From positions 70,671,906 through 70,735,905 of the forward strand of contig NC_134707.1 of the NCBI RefSeq assembly GCF_043290135.1: a DNA stretch of 64,000 bases. The letters are read 5' to 3'. Below the pieces are notes generated by a model. That model was not told where the DNA came from. It ran no database searches and saw only the letters and a list, made by a program, of their open reading frames with translations. Shown piece after piece: positions 52,335 to 64,000 of the stretch. Source of the DNA: Rhipicephalus microplus (lineage: Eukaryota > Arthropoda > Arachnida > Ixodida > Ixodidae). Every line of letters begins with the position of its first letter. Position 1 is the first letter of the stretch. The position numbers and the translations under genes were made by a program.

Positions 52335-55280
52335 GTTAAAGTCGCTCAAGTTTGCTAAGAATTGCTTCGCATTTGAAAATTATGTTCTGACTAATAAGTG
52401 TTAACTTCAATTACTTCTCTTTAATGTAGCTCCACAACATATTGAGTGAAGCTTGCGGTTAGAAACGAATAAGCCATAGCCTACACAAACACAGGTTTCA
52501 TCTCGCCGCTGCAGATACATCTGCTTGAATCTGTTTGCAGACGGAGATTCTTGCGAATACATTGCTATTTTTATTTTCATAAGCAGAAGCTTCGTTCAGT
52601 GAGGTGTTCCATGAATATCGAAATCTAATTATGCAGCACAAGAAACGCCTGATTGCTGATGCCCGCAGTAGGGCGGCTTTGTTAGATTAAATACCACCGG
52701 TTAATTTTGAATGAACTTAGGCTGATGATAGCTGGTAAGTGATGCCAACTTCTATCAAGAAATGGCGTTCAAAGGTTTCAATTTTTCACTGTCTTAGCTA
52801 CATGATAACTTGAACAATTATATTTCTTATATTCGTATCTCTCTCTATCGTGAAACTTCTAATATACATAACAGACATCTGTTTAGTAAAACTAAACCGA
52901 TATATTATGAGTTTATCTAACGCATGTGACAAAAAGAGTACATTCGTGAAAGGCTATAGGAACGTGAGGCAGAACGCAAAAGTAACAGATAAGGAGAGGT
53001 GAACAGAAGACATTAGATAAATTATTAAATTACAGGAGAGGCAGTGTACGCTTCGAACATAAGCAACTGAAAAAGCTGTTCGCACTTACACCAATAACTC
53101 ACCATTTCTTGCAGTGCTTGTTTTGTTTTCGATGTCTGTCTTCATAAAGAAAATTGCGTCCTGTAGATACACTATCGTAAATTACTGAAACTCAACAAAC
53201 TACAACCAGACTTTGCTGTCTGACTGTGACTTCGTTGATTTCACGAGAAACGAAGGGTGATGTGATAGGTTTCATTGTTATCTTATACGGTTACAACCGC
53301 GTTGTACGTGCTCGCGGCGAATTCGATAAAACGGGTTTTTATATTAGTGGTACACAGGTTTTAATAATAGGTTACAAGCAGGTTACAATAACAAGTAGGC
53401 CTACGTGAAATCGCAACGGTTCTCTGATAAAGAAGACTATGGCGCAAGTGGTGCTAGCATTCTTGAAGGTATGTATGTGACTTTTGTTCGTTCTTCATAT
53501 CAACAGTTTGCCAGTCGTTCTTTACATTTAAGATAGGTAAACACTCAAGTTACACTCCAAATTCAACTTCACGTATATCCACACGTTCCTGGTGAGAATG
53601 AATAGTACAAAAGTTTCAAAATTTCCTTAGTTATACACTAGTTATAGTGACTTACTCATAGAAAAAAATGAAAAAAAAATATTCGTATAAGCATTTCATG
53701 TTCATGATGAACATAAAATGCCGGGACATCCGGTACCTCTGACCTCCTTCGCACGTTTCCTAGAAGATTGCATCAAAGCGGTGTGTTCATTTTCAAGAGG
53801 CCACAATGAACTACTTTTCTGGGTACAAAAAGTGAAGCTACCACTACATTGTAGAATGAAATATTGGCTTAGGTTGCCTAAAACGCTGTTTGTGAATGTG
53901 GTCAAAACCTGCATGTTTCTGTTGAATCTTTGACGTGATTTACCCATAGTATATATGCACAGTTCGGTGCATGCGTTTATGGACAGAAAGCCCCCATTAA
54001 TCCTTGCACTATCTTCTGCTTGAAAGGAATCTTACTACAGCATAAGAGCTGTGCTTCACCCAAGTATCGGGAAGCAACGGAGAAATCTGTGACACTAGAG
54101 TGCAAACCTGTATGATGAAACGCTTTGCGAAGACACGTAATGCGGTAGGGCTCTTTTTTCTTTCTTACAACCTCAAGCCACACAGTTTCCAAAAGATGTC
54201 CAGAGCAAAATGTGCGGCTACATCTGTTACCGCAACGGAGCAGACGAGGATTTGTGACTGATCCAATACCTCTAGGTCGCTAAGTTAGGTCGTAATAAAG
54301 AATAATAGACGCGCGTGAATGAATTTCAACGTCTCTTTTAGGTCTTCAGGGGCAAATATCACTCGGTTTGACTCATCCTTCTTTGTAAATGGTTTTTGGA
54401 ATTGTGTCATTAGTACAAGTGCAATGAAAGTGTTACCGTGAAAAACGTGGCTAGGTCATTTCCATACGTGTGCCTCAGCGATAGCCCACGGTATTCTGGA
54501 TCTGAAGTGAGCGCTAAAGAAAGAAAAAAGCACAAATGTGTAGTTAGTAACCAGTGACGTCGTGAGGCAATATGTACGAATAGATTATTTGCACTGAACT
54601 GGACTACGATTGAGAGAAAGGCAATCGACTGGAATAATTGAATTATACAGAATAGTATGCTATTTTTGTTAGCAGTTGTGGTGCCTTGATTAATCTGGTT
54701 TCTCTTGCGTGCTTGACCAGCTTGCGTTGTGTTCCGTTGTGGACGTCGTTGAAGTTCGTTCATTATAGCGGATATTGCTTGAGTAGCTGCTCTGCGACTT
54801 TGACTGAGTACATTCATAAAATTTTAATCGTGAAAAAAAAAAGAACGTGGCGAAATGAGAAGTCAGATATGATATATTTTGGCAGTGTAATTGAGCTAAT
54901 ATATTGCGTGTTGGTGAACCATGTGGTTCAGTACTGAGTTACAAATAACCAATTAAAACAGAAAACAGGTTTAGATTGCTAGAAATATGTTTGCTTCCTA
55001 GACACTTCGCTTCCAAGATTGTATGCGTCCTAAACTTATATTTATCTAAACGTGAAAAAAATATTAGGTGCTTGGTTATATTTCATAACTTGGGTAAATG
55101 CCACAACTTTACTGATACCTGGCGCAGATGCCTATGGATATTCCACACGGGACTCGCTATCTGGATTCCGTGACGACCAGTTGCGCCCCCGCGATCTCAG
55201 ATGACAACGCAACACTGGCCGACTGGGTTCTCCCTACGCCGTCTCCTGCCACCGACATGAGCTCTCACTGAGTTGTGCCC
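52335..55280. other. no gene recognised (2.9 kb)
   Basis: AT-rich, only short frames without domains. Confidence 0.4.
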
Positions 55281-55288
55281 CGTCCTCG

Positions 55289-55537
55289 AACCCCTTTGAT
55301 TGATTGATATGTAGGGTTTAACGTCCCAAAACCACCATACGATTATGAGAGATGCCATAGTGGAGGGCTCCGGAAATTTCGACCGCCTGGCGTTCTTTAA
55401 CGTGCGCCCAAATCTGAGCACACGGGCCTACAGCACTTCCGCCTCCATCTGAAATGCAGCCGCCGCAGCCGGGATTTGATCCCGCGACCTGCGCGTCAGC
55501 AGCCGAGTACCCTAGCCCCTAGATCACCGCGGCGGGG
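55289..55537 (-). mobile_element. tRNA-derived SINE (minus) with 8-bp target-site duplication
   Basis: Reversed copy of the 50126 SINE: TGATTGATTGATATGTAGGGTTTAACGTCCC ... GGGATTTGATCCC (B box reversed) ... CCCCTAGATCACCGCGGCGGGG (A-box region reversed). CGTCCTCG flanks it at 55281-55288 and 55538-55545. The tRNA-like head is better preserved than in the copies at 30980 and 49047. Confidence 0.88.
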
Positions 55538-56170
55538 CGTCCTCGGACTCCTGCAACCACGTCAACCTTTCTTATCTTCTCTTTACTTCCGTCGCTCACT
55601 GTCCCTGCGCCTCGCTCTCTCCTTCCTCCATATATAACTTTTAATCCTATCTTCTTAATCCCTCCTTACCCCCATTCCTTGCGAGCTTCTGTTGAGGTGT
55701 CACACTGTGATGCAGACAGTTAGGGTGCTCACTTTTTTCTTCTTTTTCCTTTAAGAATCATATAAAAATATTCTAAACAAGTTCGTAACCAATAACGCTG
55801 TTGTTTTTATAATTATTTTGCTCACGGACCTGATCATACAGTCTAAATAACAAACTGAGGGGTGCGAAAGTACTTCTATGCTACTGGCAAGCCTGTTAAG
55901 ATAATTGTTGTGCCTGACACACTACCGGCTGAAGCGCTGATGCCCGAACATTATTTACATAACAATGTTTTCAGAAGTACCAGTTCTGTAATTGGGCCCT
56001 GAGATTCGTGCCCGACATGCAGTACCGTTATCTGGCACTTTGAAGAAGCCTTTTACCTTTTAATCTTGCACTACCAGCCGCATTACTGTCAAAAGATGAG
56101 CATGACATCATACCTGTCCGCAATATATGAACTTTGGTAGCCCCAGTTGCCTAACTTCATGAACACACAT
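55538..56170. other. host sequence of the SINE insertion; unassigned
   Basis: GC-rich flanks on both sides (55170-55280 and 55546-55660) appear to be one interrupted sequence of unknown nature. Beyond 55700 it is AT-rich. Confidence 0.3.
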
Positions 56171-56173
56171 ATT

Positions 56174-56860
56174 TCATCTACATCCTGCAGGCCGCACGCT
56201 CTGTATGTCCTTGCTCCTTCGTTCGTCGCAGTCAATGTAATCAGTATTGCGTAACATAACCGTGTAGGCTGCGAGTGACGCAATAAGAGCACGATCGAAG
56301 CGACGTCCTCTTTGCGAAACCATGCTAGTCTGCATGTTTGTGCCTTCCTCGGTATGTGACGAAATCACATTCGCACGAGAGCCTGCAGCGGAAAGCAAGG
56401 CGTTAATGTAACCGCAAAGGTAGCCGGAGACTCGGCTGAATCGTGCATCATGGAGATCGCACGTGAATCAACTCCATGTGGTGTATTTACGCCAGCGCTT
56501 CATTTAGGAACGTCCCTCTTCCAGGCGGAACCAAAGTCTGCTTTCAGCATTCGCCAGTACCTCAGAGAATATGCCGTTCTCCTGATCTGTCACTACGGGG
56601 CACCAACACTTACTTACTTTTCAGCACATCGAAGGGAGCGAACCCTTAGGAAGGAGAGAAGCTGCAGCACTAGGAATACCTATAAAGATTATTGTAGGCT
56701 TTCCTGTGGCTTCGCCAAATCCGGCCGGAGGCATACCGTAAAAAGCTGATTTTATCCCGTCCACAGAAAAGATAGGTGTATCCAGCGAAAAGTGCACCAA
56801 ATCATCATGTGTACTAGGGTTAGATCTTTGCAATGGCGGGCTTATATTCATATCAGCCAA
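56174..56860 (-). other. unrecognised minus-strand open frames, possible decayed gene
   Basis: Two minus-strand frames, 56860-56621 (79 codons, LVHFSLDTPIFSVDGIKSAF) and 56398-56174 (74 codons), are separated by stops. A GTAAGTAAG donor-like site (about 56618) and a TTTCCGCTGCAG acceptor-like site (about 56390) could join them, but a TGA precedes the donor. No family recognised. Confidence 0.2.
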
Positions 56861-59800
56861 TTCACAGCGTGCCTATCACAATAAAATACAGCCATGCCGA
56901 TCTTGCAATGCACCACTGACCTAAATTTACAAAGAAAATCTCGTATAAATGAAATAGCTAATCTATCTTTTTCTAATTCCAGGCAATGCTGTTCGTTATC
57001 TGATGCATTAGCAATTTTTATATCCCAAGATGTGCTCTGCATGCATTATAATAACAGCTGTTACGTCAGGTTGATGGCGAGCATGAAGGCTACTAAATAG
57101 GACCGAGGTCTGCGTGGTAATGAAAAGAAGATCAGGAAAAGTACTTGACTCTTATGTTTGACAAAAGCCATTCCACATGGAATGTTTCTTGGAATTCATA
57201 TTTCCTTCAGTTATTCTGTTATTCCGTGGATGGTTACGTGTCCACAGCTACACATTATTTTTTTAACAGGGCGCAATAATTTGCCTGTCTTGAAATACCG
57301 AGTGACTGAAGGACTTTCAGACGTTATTTCTGTGAATGTATTATTTCTCGCTGCCATAAGAGTCCCCCGCAGTCTTGAGGTGTTTAGAATTTCTTCCTTC
57401 GTGGATCCTCTGTATTTGTTTCGGCAAATAATAAATTAAATATAAAGAAAAATAAACTATACAGTAGAAACGAGAGTCGACGTTCATGTCCCAAAAAAGG
57501 ACGTTGGGAAGTTTACAAAATGAAATCCGCGGAAAATCAGCTCATTAATAAAAAAAAACAAGATTATTAACATGATCCACGCAAGACTAATAGACCCAGC
57601 GCTTGAATTTTCAGGATCGAGCATACCTCTACGGATAAGAAATTAGAGGAAACTACCGCACGTTTTGTCCTAATGAAGAGATGGACAAAACGAAATTTAG
57701 TTATTTTGTAGCAGAAAAGTAGAGAAAGCAGGAGCAATCATGAATGAGCAGTATAATGCGGATGTTGTAACGTTTGAATCGGCAACTACAGTGATGCATT
57801 GTTCCCTTTACTTGTAGAAATAAGTGAGTTATTACGTTATGTATCTCTCAAAAGTTGGAAATAATATAACCCAGAGGGAACTTGTCGTATTTGTAAGACT
57901 TTCCGCCTTCCGTCTGCTCATTTGTTCGCATTTCTGCAGTGGTAGGACTGAAAAGCAAAAAAGATTATAAAGAGAGTTGAGTGGGCAAAACCTTGTGTGT
58001 TCTTTTCGGTCCATTATACGGAAAGTCTGGGGTACGAAAAGCTGGCGGTAAGAGACAGCACACCAACTTGAGGAAGGTAATGTTTAAATCTACTTTTGGA
58101 GTTCTGAGAAAAGATTTTCTCTTTTTTCCTTGAGAAAAAGCAATACGCACTTGCGGCTACATCAAAAAAGGCACGTCCTATAGAAAAGAAAACCTAATAT
58201 TTTCGTCATCGTAAAATCATCCATCGTAGAAAATGGAGCAGAATCTCAATCACATATTCAGTAGGCTAGGAAGATGAAATAGCAGTTCCTTGTATTCTGG
58301 CGGCTATATGATCGGCGGAAATCAATTGGGAAAACGTTTCTTGTGCTGACTTAAGCTGGTAGCGGACTCACATATTTTGTGGAAAGTGGTATAAAAGTCT
58401 GAAAAAGTAGAGAAAGCGCTATTGCACAGGAAATCATTGGACGGTGTGTGTATATGTTTCGCAGAACAGCAGCGTGTACGTAGGAAACGAACAGAGCAGC
58501 GCCGCACGTTAGTAATCATGTTAAGCGTACGCCTACATTGTATCTCTCTTTTCCAAGAGGTCCAATAATTCCCCATGAAACACGTCAAAAACCTAAATTA
58601 ATGCAGCTTCCAGTCGCATGACAACGGCTGCTGACACTGAACTACTTAAACACTTTTTTAAATTGCCAAGTCTGTTACGAGCCTATTATGCATGTTCGAG
58701 AAGTGCCAGTGGTACGCGGTGGGACACTGTCACTGAAATGTTCTGCAGCGGCCACCAGGCTTAAAAAAATTTCTCTTCCAACGCTGCGTCAAAACGACTT
58801 TCATTTAACTAATACGTTGAGACTTATGAAAGGGAGTGATACTTAAGGCTTAACACCAGATATCGGTGTGTACCCAAGCAGACATGTTAAGGTAAATGTG
58901 ATTAATTTAGCGAAGGAAATAAAAACAACTCACTATACACAAGATGTATCGAATTTGCACCATTGTTTCTTTGGAAGAACTTGTTCCCATATTACATCGC
59001 TCATGACTGTACAATATGAGCAGTGGTTACGTATTTTGCCTTTCGGGCCAACTGGTGTAGTGCGTTATCTTGACGGTTGCTTTTTCATTGTTGTTGAATG
59101 AAGAAACACGATGTGCTTCCAACCAAAGCCATAATTACTGTCCTACCTTCGATATATTACGTTCCTACTTTTTATGATGCAATCACTGCACTGCGCTGCA
59201 CATGTCACACCCACACCTTCTTTTTCTGCGTCTCGGTGTCGTCCATTTTCTTATTGCTCGAAGTTGTAATTGTGTACGCGGATGTCATTTGTCTTCCTGT
59301 ATACGTTTTTTTTTTCAGAGTGTGTATACGCTTTGCTGCCTGTGGGCGTTATGTTCATTGATGCAAAGTAGAGCTTATAAAACAGGAAGAATTCTCTCCC
59401 ACGCCATATTCCACCATCGTACACATAAGAAAAACACTCTATTATGTGCAAAGCGGAATTTTTTTTGTTAATTAGAAAGTTTCATCCATGCTGCAACATA
59501 CTTTCACGTTTTTTTTCAAGTGGCATCTCTTTCAGCTTTTTCATGGCTTAATTGTGGCTTGGCTTTTTATGGCAAGAAAAATAATAATGCCTAAATAAAT
59601 AGGTACCTATTTCTGGGTGGGAAGAAAAGAATTGGCACGCAACCTCTAAACCTTCGTGACACTAAGTGCGTTGTGGAATAGAATCAATAAATCTCTAATG
59701 CCATTCTCAATTCCGGCTCGCCGAGCACATCTCCAGCTGTCCCGATGCACCCTGGTAGAGGGGGCCTTAGTTCTAGTTTTATTCGCAGTTGTGCGCTTTA

Positions 59801-60769
59801 GAGAGACGCCAAAAATTGTCACGCATGTACTCACAAACACAAGAAAACTATCACTGGGAAGCCTGCATCCGACATGTCGGTGTAATTAGGTGATGCTTCT
59901 GCAGAAATAATGAAAAGCAAAACCTTCGTAAATCCATGAGCTAGAAAAGTTTTCTCGAAGTGCGCTAGCAGAAATCACTTTATAGAGTACCAAAAACATG
60001 TATATGAATATATGATCCACCTAGACCCCAAGACCGGGAAAGAATTTAATTATTTTTCTCCGAGTTCTTGTTTTTGACATTAAGGCCGTAATCAACATAT
60101 AAATAGAATACCTTACTGGAAATTGAGTTGCGAATTCAGACGTACAGAACCAGAAAAAAGTGGCATTTAAGTGGTCGGATGAGAAGCGATTTCATTTCCC
60201 CATGAGTAAAGTGAAATATGATTTTCATTAGCTAGAATAATGAGGCATGTGGATAAACTACGAGCGATGAATTGAGGTAGCTGGCATTGATGGATTTGTT
60301 GGAGCATGCATGATTTCCCGAGGCGTTGGCAACAGCACGATGTGTAAATATTTAAATAATATGTACAAATAAGTTTCCATGGATACAAAAAATTGTCGCG
60401 TGTTCGTCTACACCTTTGCTGCTGTTTTCTTTGTTGAGGCAGCAAATAACTTACAGAATTAGTAAAATAAAAACCAACTTTACTTTTGGTGTGTATTTTT
60501 CTTTTTCTGCAAGGAAATATTCCGCAGTTTTTCTCGCCAGAAATATGTTATAGGATGCGCAGTAATGCGATTCCGCAACTGAACTTCATTTAGGGAATCG
60601 ATTTCTTTTGCTTTGATGCCACTGTTTACGAACACTTTTTTTGTAGCATCTACCACCTGTGCGTATGGTCACTTACCTTCTCATGCTATTGCATTTCCAG
60701 CTGAGAAATTTGGGCGAGGTGGTGCTATACTTTGTCTGCTTATGTAGGTTATAATAAACCGTGTATTAT
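56861..60769. other. no gene recognised (3.9 kb)
   Basis: AT-rich, many short frames, none with a domain. No repeat shared with the rest of the window. Confidence 0.4.
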
Positions 60770-60832
60770 TTCGACCGTGCCAAGCTTGGTTAACCTCCCC
60801 GTCTTTCCTCTGTATTTCTCTCTCTCTTTATG
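60770..60832 (+). repeat. fragment of RNase H-type element 3' tail (plus)
   Basis: GCCAAGCTTGGTTAACCTCCCCGTCTTTCCTCTGTATTTCTCTCTCTC is a clear match to the 3' tail on the minus strand at 17112-17215. Confidence 0.65.
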
Positions 60833-63800
60833 TACTATTTCGGCTTGTTTTATATAATATGGTGTAAACAGTCTTGATCACTTGCAATGTTTGAAAAGTT
60901 TGCGGTACTTATGTTTTAGTGTATTTGGGCATTTTATGACCATCCAATCACATGGAGGTGATTTAAACAAGCTGAAGTAATTAAAATCCAACCATTTACC
61001 ACTAAAGAAGCTTGAAATACGTGAACAAGTTTAAGTACAAAATGGGGAAAAAAGACTCCGTTGCGCATATAAATGAGACTGCGCCGAGCACTAAATGACA
61101 ATTGTGATTAAAAGTCCTTGGAAGTAGCCACTATGCCATGAAAACAAAAGATGAATAACAATCTTATCAAGGATCGGTGAGGAAGCGTGCGTCAAGTTTC
61201 CGACACAGAAATTTTTTTATTGTGTTGGCAAGAACTACTTGTGGGTCTCCTTAACCCTGATGTCAACAAGCGACATAATATTTTACTTTTTGAAATATAA
61301 TTGAACTCTTTCATATTTATTTGAAACATTCCCCAAGTTGACCGCATTGCTCTTTGGAAATACATTAACGTTTTTATACGACCAATGTTATGCACGGTAA
61401 AATATAGTGTTGGCTAATAATATTATGAAGGCACCATCGGGGTACGCATATCACTCCGTCTATAATACCGGAGCGAAACACTTTACAAGCTACTATATTT
61501 CACTTTTGTTTCTCCATCTCCCCACGTTACCTTTCACGTGCGAGTTACTTTTATTTACATTCATATGAAGTTAATATACTTCATTGCAGACATTTTGTAC
61601 TGTGTGTGTTGTAACCATAACATTTTGAAAAAAAAAAGAGTACCTCGAGTTGACGTACGATTTCCTCTCACCTAAAACAGTTTTGCCAGTTTTCAGAGAG
61701 CCTACATTGCCCAAACATTCACATAGCCCATACGCCGTTGGTATCTGGATTCTCATTTGTGTAATATAGTGACAAGCAGCACGTTTTGCAAAAGCTGCAT
61801 GCAAAGTCTTGTAAACAACCTCATGGTGGAGTGCTCAAAAACATATAAATAATCCTTGAATACATAAACACGCTTATCGAGAATGAATGTAGCAAAAAGA
61901 GATGACAGACAACACAGAAAAATAAGCTAATCCGGACGTGCCCAGTAATCTAATATTCCGGCTCCTCCATTTATTTTCTCTTTTTCATTGAGTGAGCAAA
62001 TCGAGTTTCATTCTGTGCTCTGAGTCCATAGCGTTTCAAGTGCATCAGCTTCACTTGGGCAGAAGGCGCTCCCAAATAGCAACTCAGGTGCCTCTCGTCC
62101 TGCCGTCGTAAGCATGTTTGGTTGTTTGTCCAGCAATCCTACAAAAAAAAAGTTTTTGTGGGCAATGTGTTGGTACGTAAGTGAATTACTTGCACTCTTG
62201 TTCACACTGGATATAGAAGAAAATGGTGAATGTACTCATCACGTTTATTTAGACAATCCTCTTTCAGAACGCAAGCTTAGTTTACACAACGTTTGTGTAT
62301 ACGCGTCCTTGCCGGAACCACGTCTCATCGTAATATAATTGGGACTCTTGAGGACCACAAAAGCGTACTTAAATAATACTGCAAATGGCTGAATAGCGGC
62401 TACCAAGAAATAAAGAGAATTTTGGTTTCTATTAGCTTATGAACTTTTAATACTGAATTCATCACCGATGTAACGGTGATGATTTGGATATGTATTACAC
62501 TTTGGTACTAGAATAATAGGTGACCTCGTCAGCCAATCCTCGCTGAATATTCTGTACAGCGAATGCATTGTATAGGAACAACTGTGTTTTGTACTACGGT
62601 TTCTGCTTTTCGTGGAGCCTCTGCGAGAGCAAGCATATATGTGATTTATACTACTGAGTTCCCTCATATGCCTTTCTTCTAATAAATTCAGTTTGAAAAT
62701 GAACCTGTATTTCAAACTTGTCGTTTCTAAACATGATGACATTGGTATGCTTCAGTCACAACCACCTTCACATCGTCTTCACTGCAGCCCAACGCGTCAA
62801 ATCTGTCACATATATGTACCACTGCAGATTTAACAAAACCAGAAAACCCACTGTTTCAGTCAACTCGTAAAATTTACACGAGAATTACTGAAAGAATATC
62901 GTTGTTGCTTGGCTGCTCCTTCCAGAAGCCATTAGCAGTTTTCAATCGCACAGTGTTCTTTAGGAGTGATTGCATTTTCAGATCGGTAGCTCATTATGTG
63001 GAAATGCGATGAGTCACTTGGCTGCAGTAGGTAGGGAGGTACTAAATTTAGCGACAATATAGGAGCGCGCAAGGTAGAAAGAAGGAAACCGCTTTAGAGG
63101 AATGACATGATTGTGGATGCAATCCGCAGTTTGGCAGCACGAGTGTTAGGAGGAAATCTAACTCAGACTGACCAGAGAAATCACGGAAGCAGAGCAGATT
63201 AGGGCGAATGCGAGCGCGTGCATCAGTGTTCCCTTCGTTGCGCTAAGTGATAAAGAAGTGTACTTTTAAGTAGTTGAAGGAGAAAAACGAAACACCTTGG
63301 AAGGGGTTGGTTTTGTTGGGGTGACGTTTCTCGGTTATAGTTGGTTGAGCCTGAGTGCATCGTTGTTCTCGTGCAATTTTTTTTCATAATAAAACTGCAG
63401 TTGTGAGTGAGCGTCTCTCGTGTGAAGGGCTTTCCTTCCGTCTGCCTCGTTCACTAATATATTTCGATGTTATGTAGCACCAGCATTCCACTATCTTGAT
63501 GTAAAGTTTTATGTGGTCCTGAAGAAACCATCTTTAAGTTTCCATTGATTGCTTCTTTAGCAGTTGTGAGTTCAATCACGCAAAGGTGAACTGTTGTGGG
63601 CATGCCATGTTTGCTCGTAAAAGTGCTACGAAATTCTCGGCTACGATTGTTGGCTTCCAACTATACATTGGACTTCAAGAAGTACATGAGCAGTTCTGCA
63701 GTATGGCACGTACGCCCAGGAATGGCAGCTTGAATATTGTATGAGTCACACTTGTGAACGTTGGCTTTTTATTGCATGGGCATTATTAGCGAAATATAAC

Positions 63801-64000
63801 AGTTCAGTGAAAAAGAACAAACAGAACAAAAGAAGCTAGAGAATTTGAAGCTCTAATTTGCTGTAATACTTGCGTTGGGTCTAGTTTGTACACAGCCAAA
63901 TAAGAAAACTTCTTAAGCGCAAATAACACTGAAAATTTGAAAATAAAAAGTAGGTCACGAAAAGAACAGGTTGGCGGTAAATTACCAACTGCTTTATTCA
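60833..64000. other. no gene recognised (3.2 kb)
   Basis: AT-rich, nothing assigned. Confidence 0.4.

Noticed and set aside
52071..52349. 92-codon frame of repeating Ile-Tyr-Leu-Ser.
   Set aside because: Direct translation of the GATA repeat.
56450..56749. 99-codon plus-strand frame.
   Set aside because: No domain, overlaps opposite-strand frames of equal quality, and no promoter or splice support.

Overview
This window looks like repeat-dense intergenic DNA from an arthropod genome, most likely an ixodid (hard) tick. The reasons are long AT-rich non-coding stretches, many microsatellites, decayed non-LTR retrotransposons of several clades, two Ty3/gypsy elements with eukaryotic gag/pol layout, and tRNA-derived SINEs whose body matches my recollection of tick SINEs. 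The tick assignment is inference. I found no convincing host protein-coding gene, rRNA, free-standing tRNA or CRISPR array.

Layout. 1-2145 (minus): 5' part of a 2A-bearing two-ORF non-LTR element (ORF1, start of ORF2, repeated 5' UTR), apparently inserted into a decayed CR1/L2-like endonuclease gene (2150-2870, minus). 2880-4440: short inverted repeat copies around a CGTC-minisatellite element. 4583-9964: Ty3/gypsy element A, with one stop in gag and an open pol. 10325-11026: MITE-like element. 13611-16222: ATT microsatellite and three more CGTC-element copies. 17112-19445 (minus): 5'-truncated RNase H-type non-LTR element. 19453-22130 (minus): decayed Tx1/L1-like element. 23600-24480: AGT microsatellite, nucleic-acid-binding (gag-like) fragment and gypsy pol remnant. 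25541-30828: Ty3/gypsy element B with LTRs that read as identical and intact gag and pol. 36718-37492: fifth CGTC copy. 37870-44340: an L2/CR1-like element split by an I-group element with a full-length ORF2 (38365-43018) and by an RTE fragment in the opposite orientation (43085-43645). 44989-45480: another L2-like 3' end. 50110-50383 and 55281-55545: SINEs with clear target-site duplications. 50640-52127: ~146-bp tandem array followed by a GATA microsatellite. From 55740 to 64000 there is almost nothing I can assign.

How parts work together. In both gypsy elements gag is joined to protease-RT-RNase H-integrase by an apparent -1 frameshift at the gag stop, with a hairpin just downstream. The 2A-bearing LINE shows a different device: a ribosome-skipping 2A motif behind a hydrophobic leader in ORF1, and a single UGA separating ORF1 from an in-frame ORF2. 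The I-group element uses a third layout, with ORF2 starting two nucleotides after the ORF1 stop. The SINEs need LINE machinery in trans; which LINE here mobilises them cannot be read from this window.
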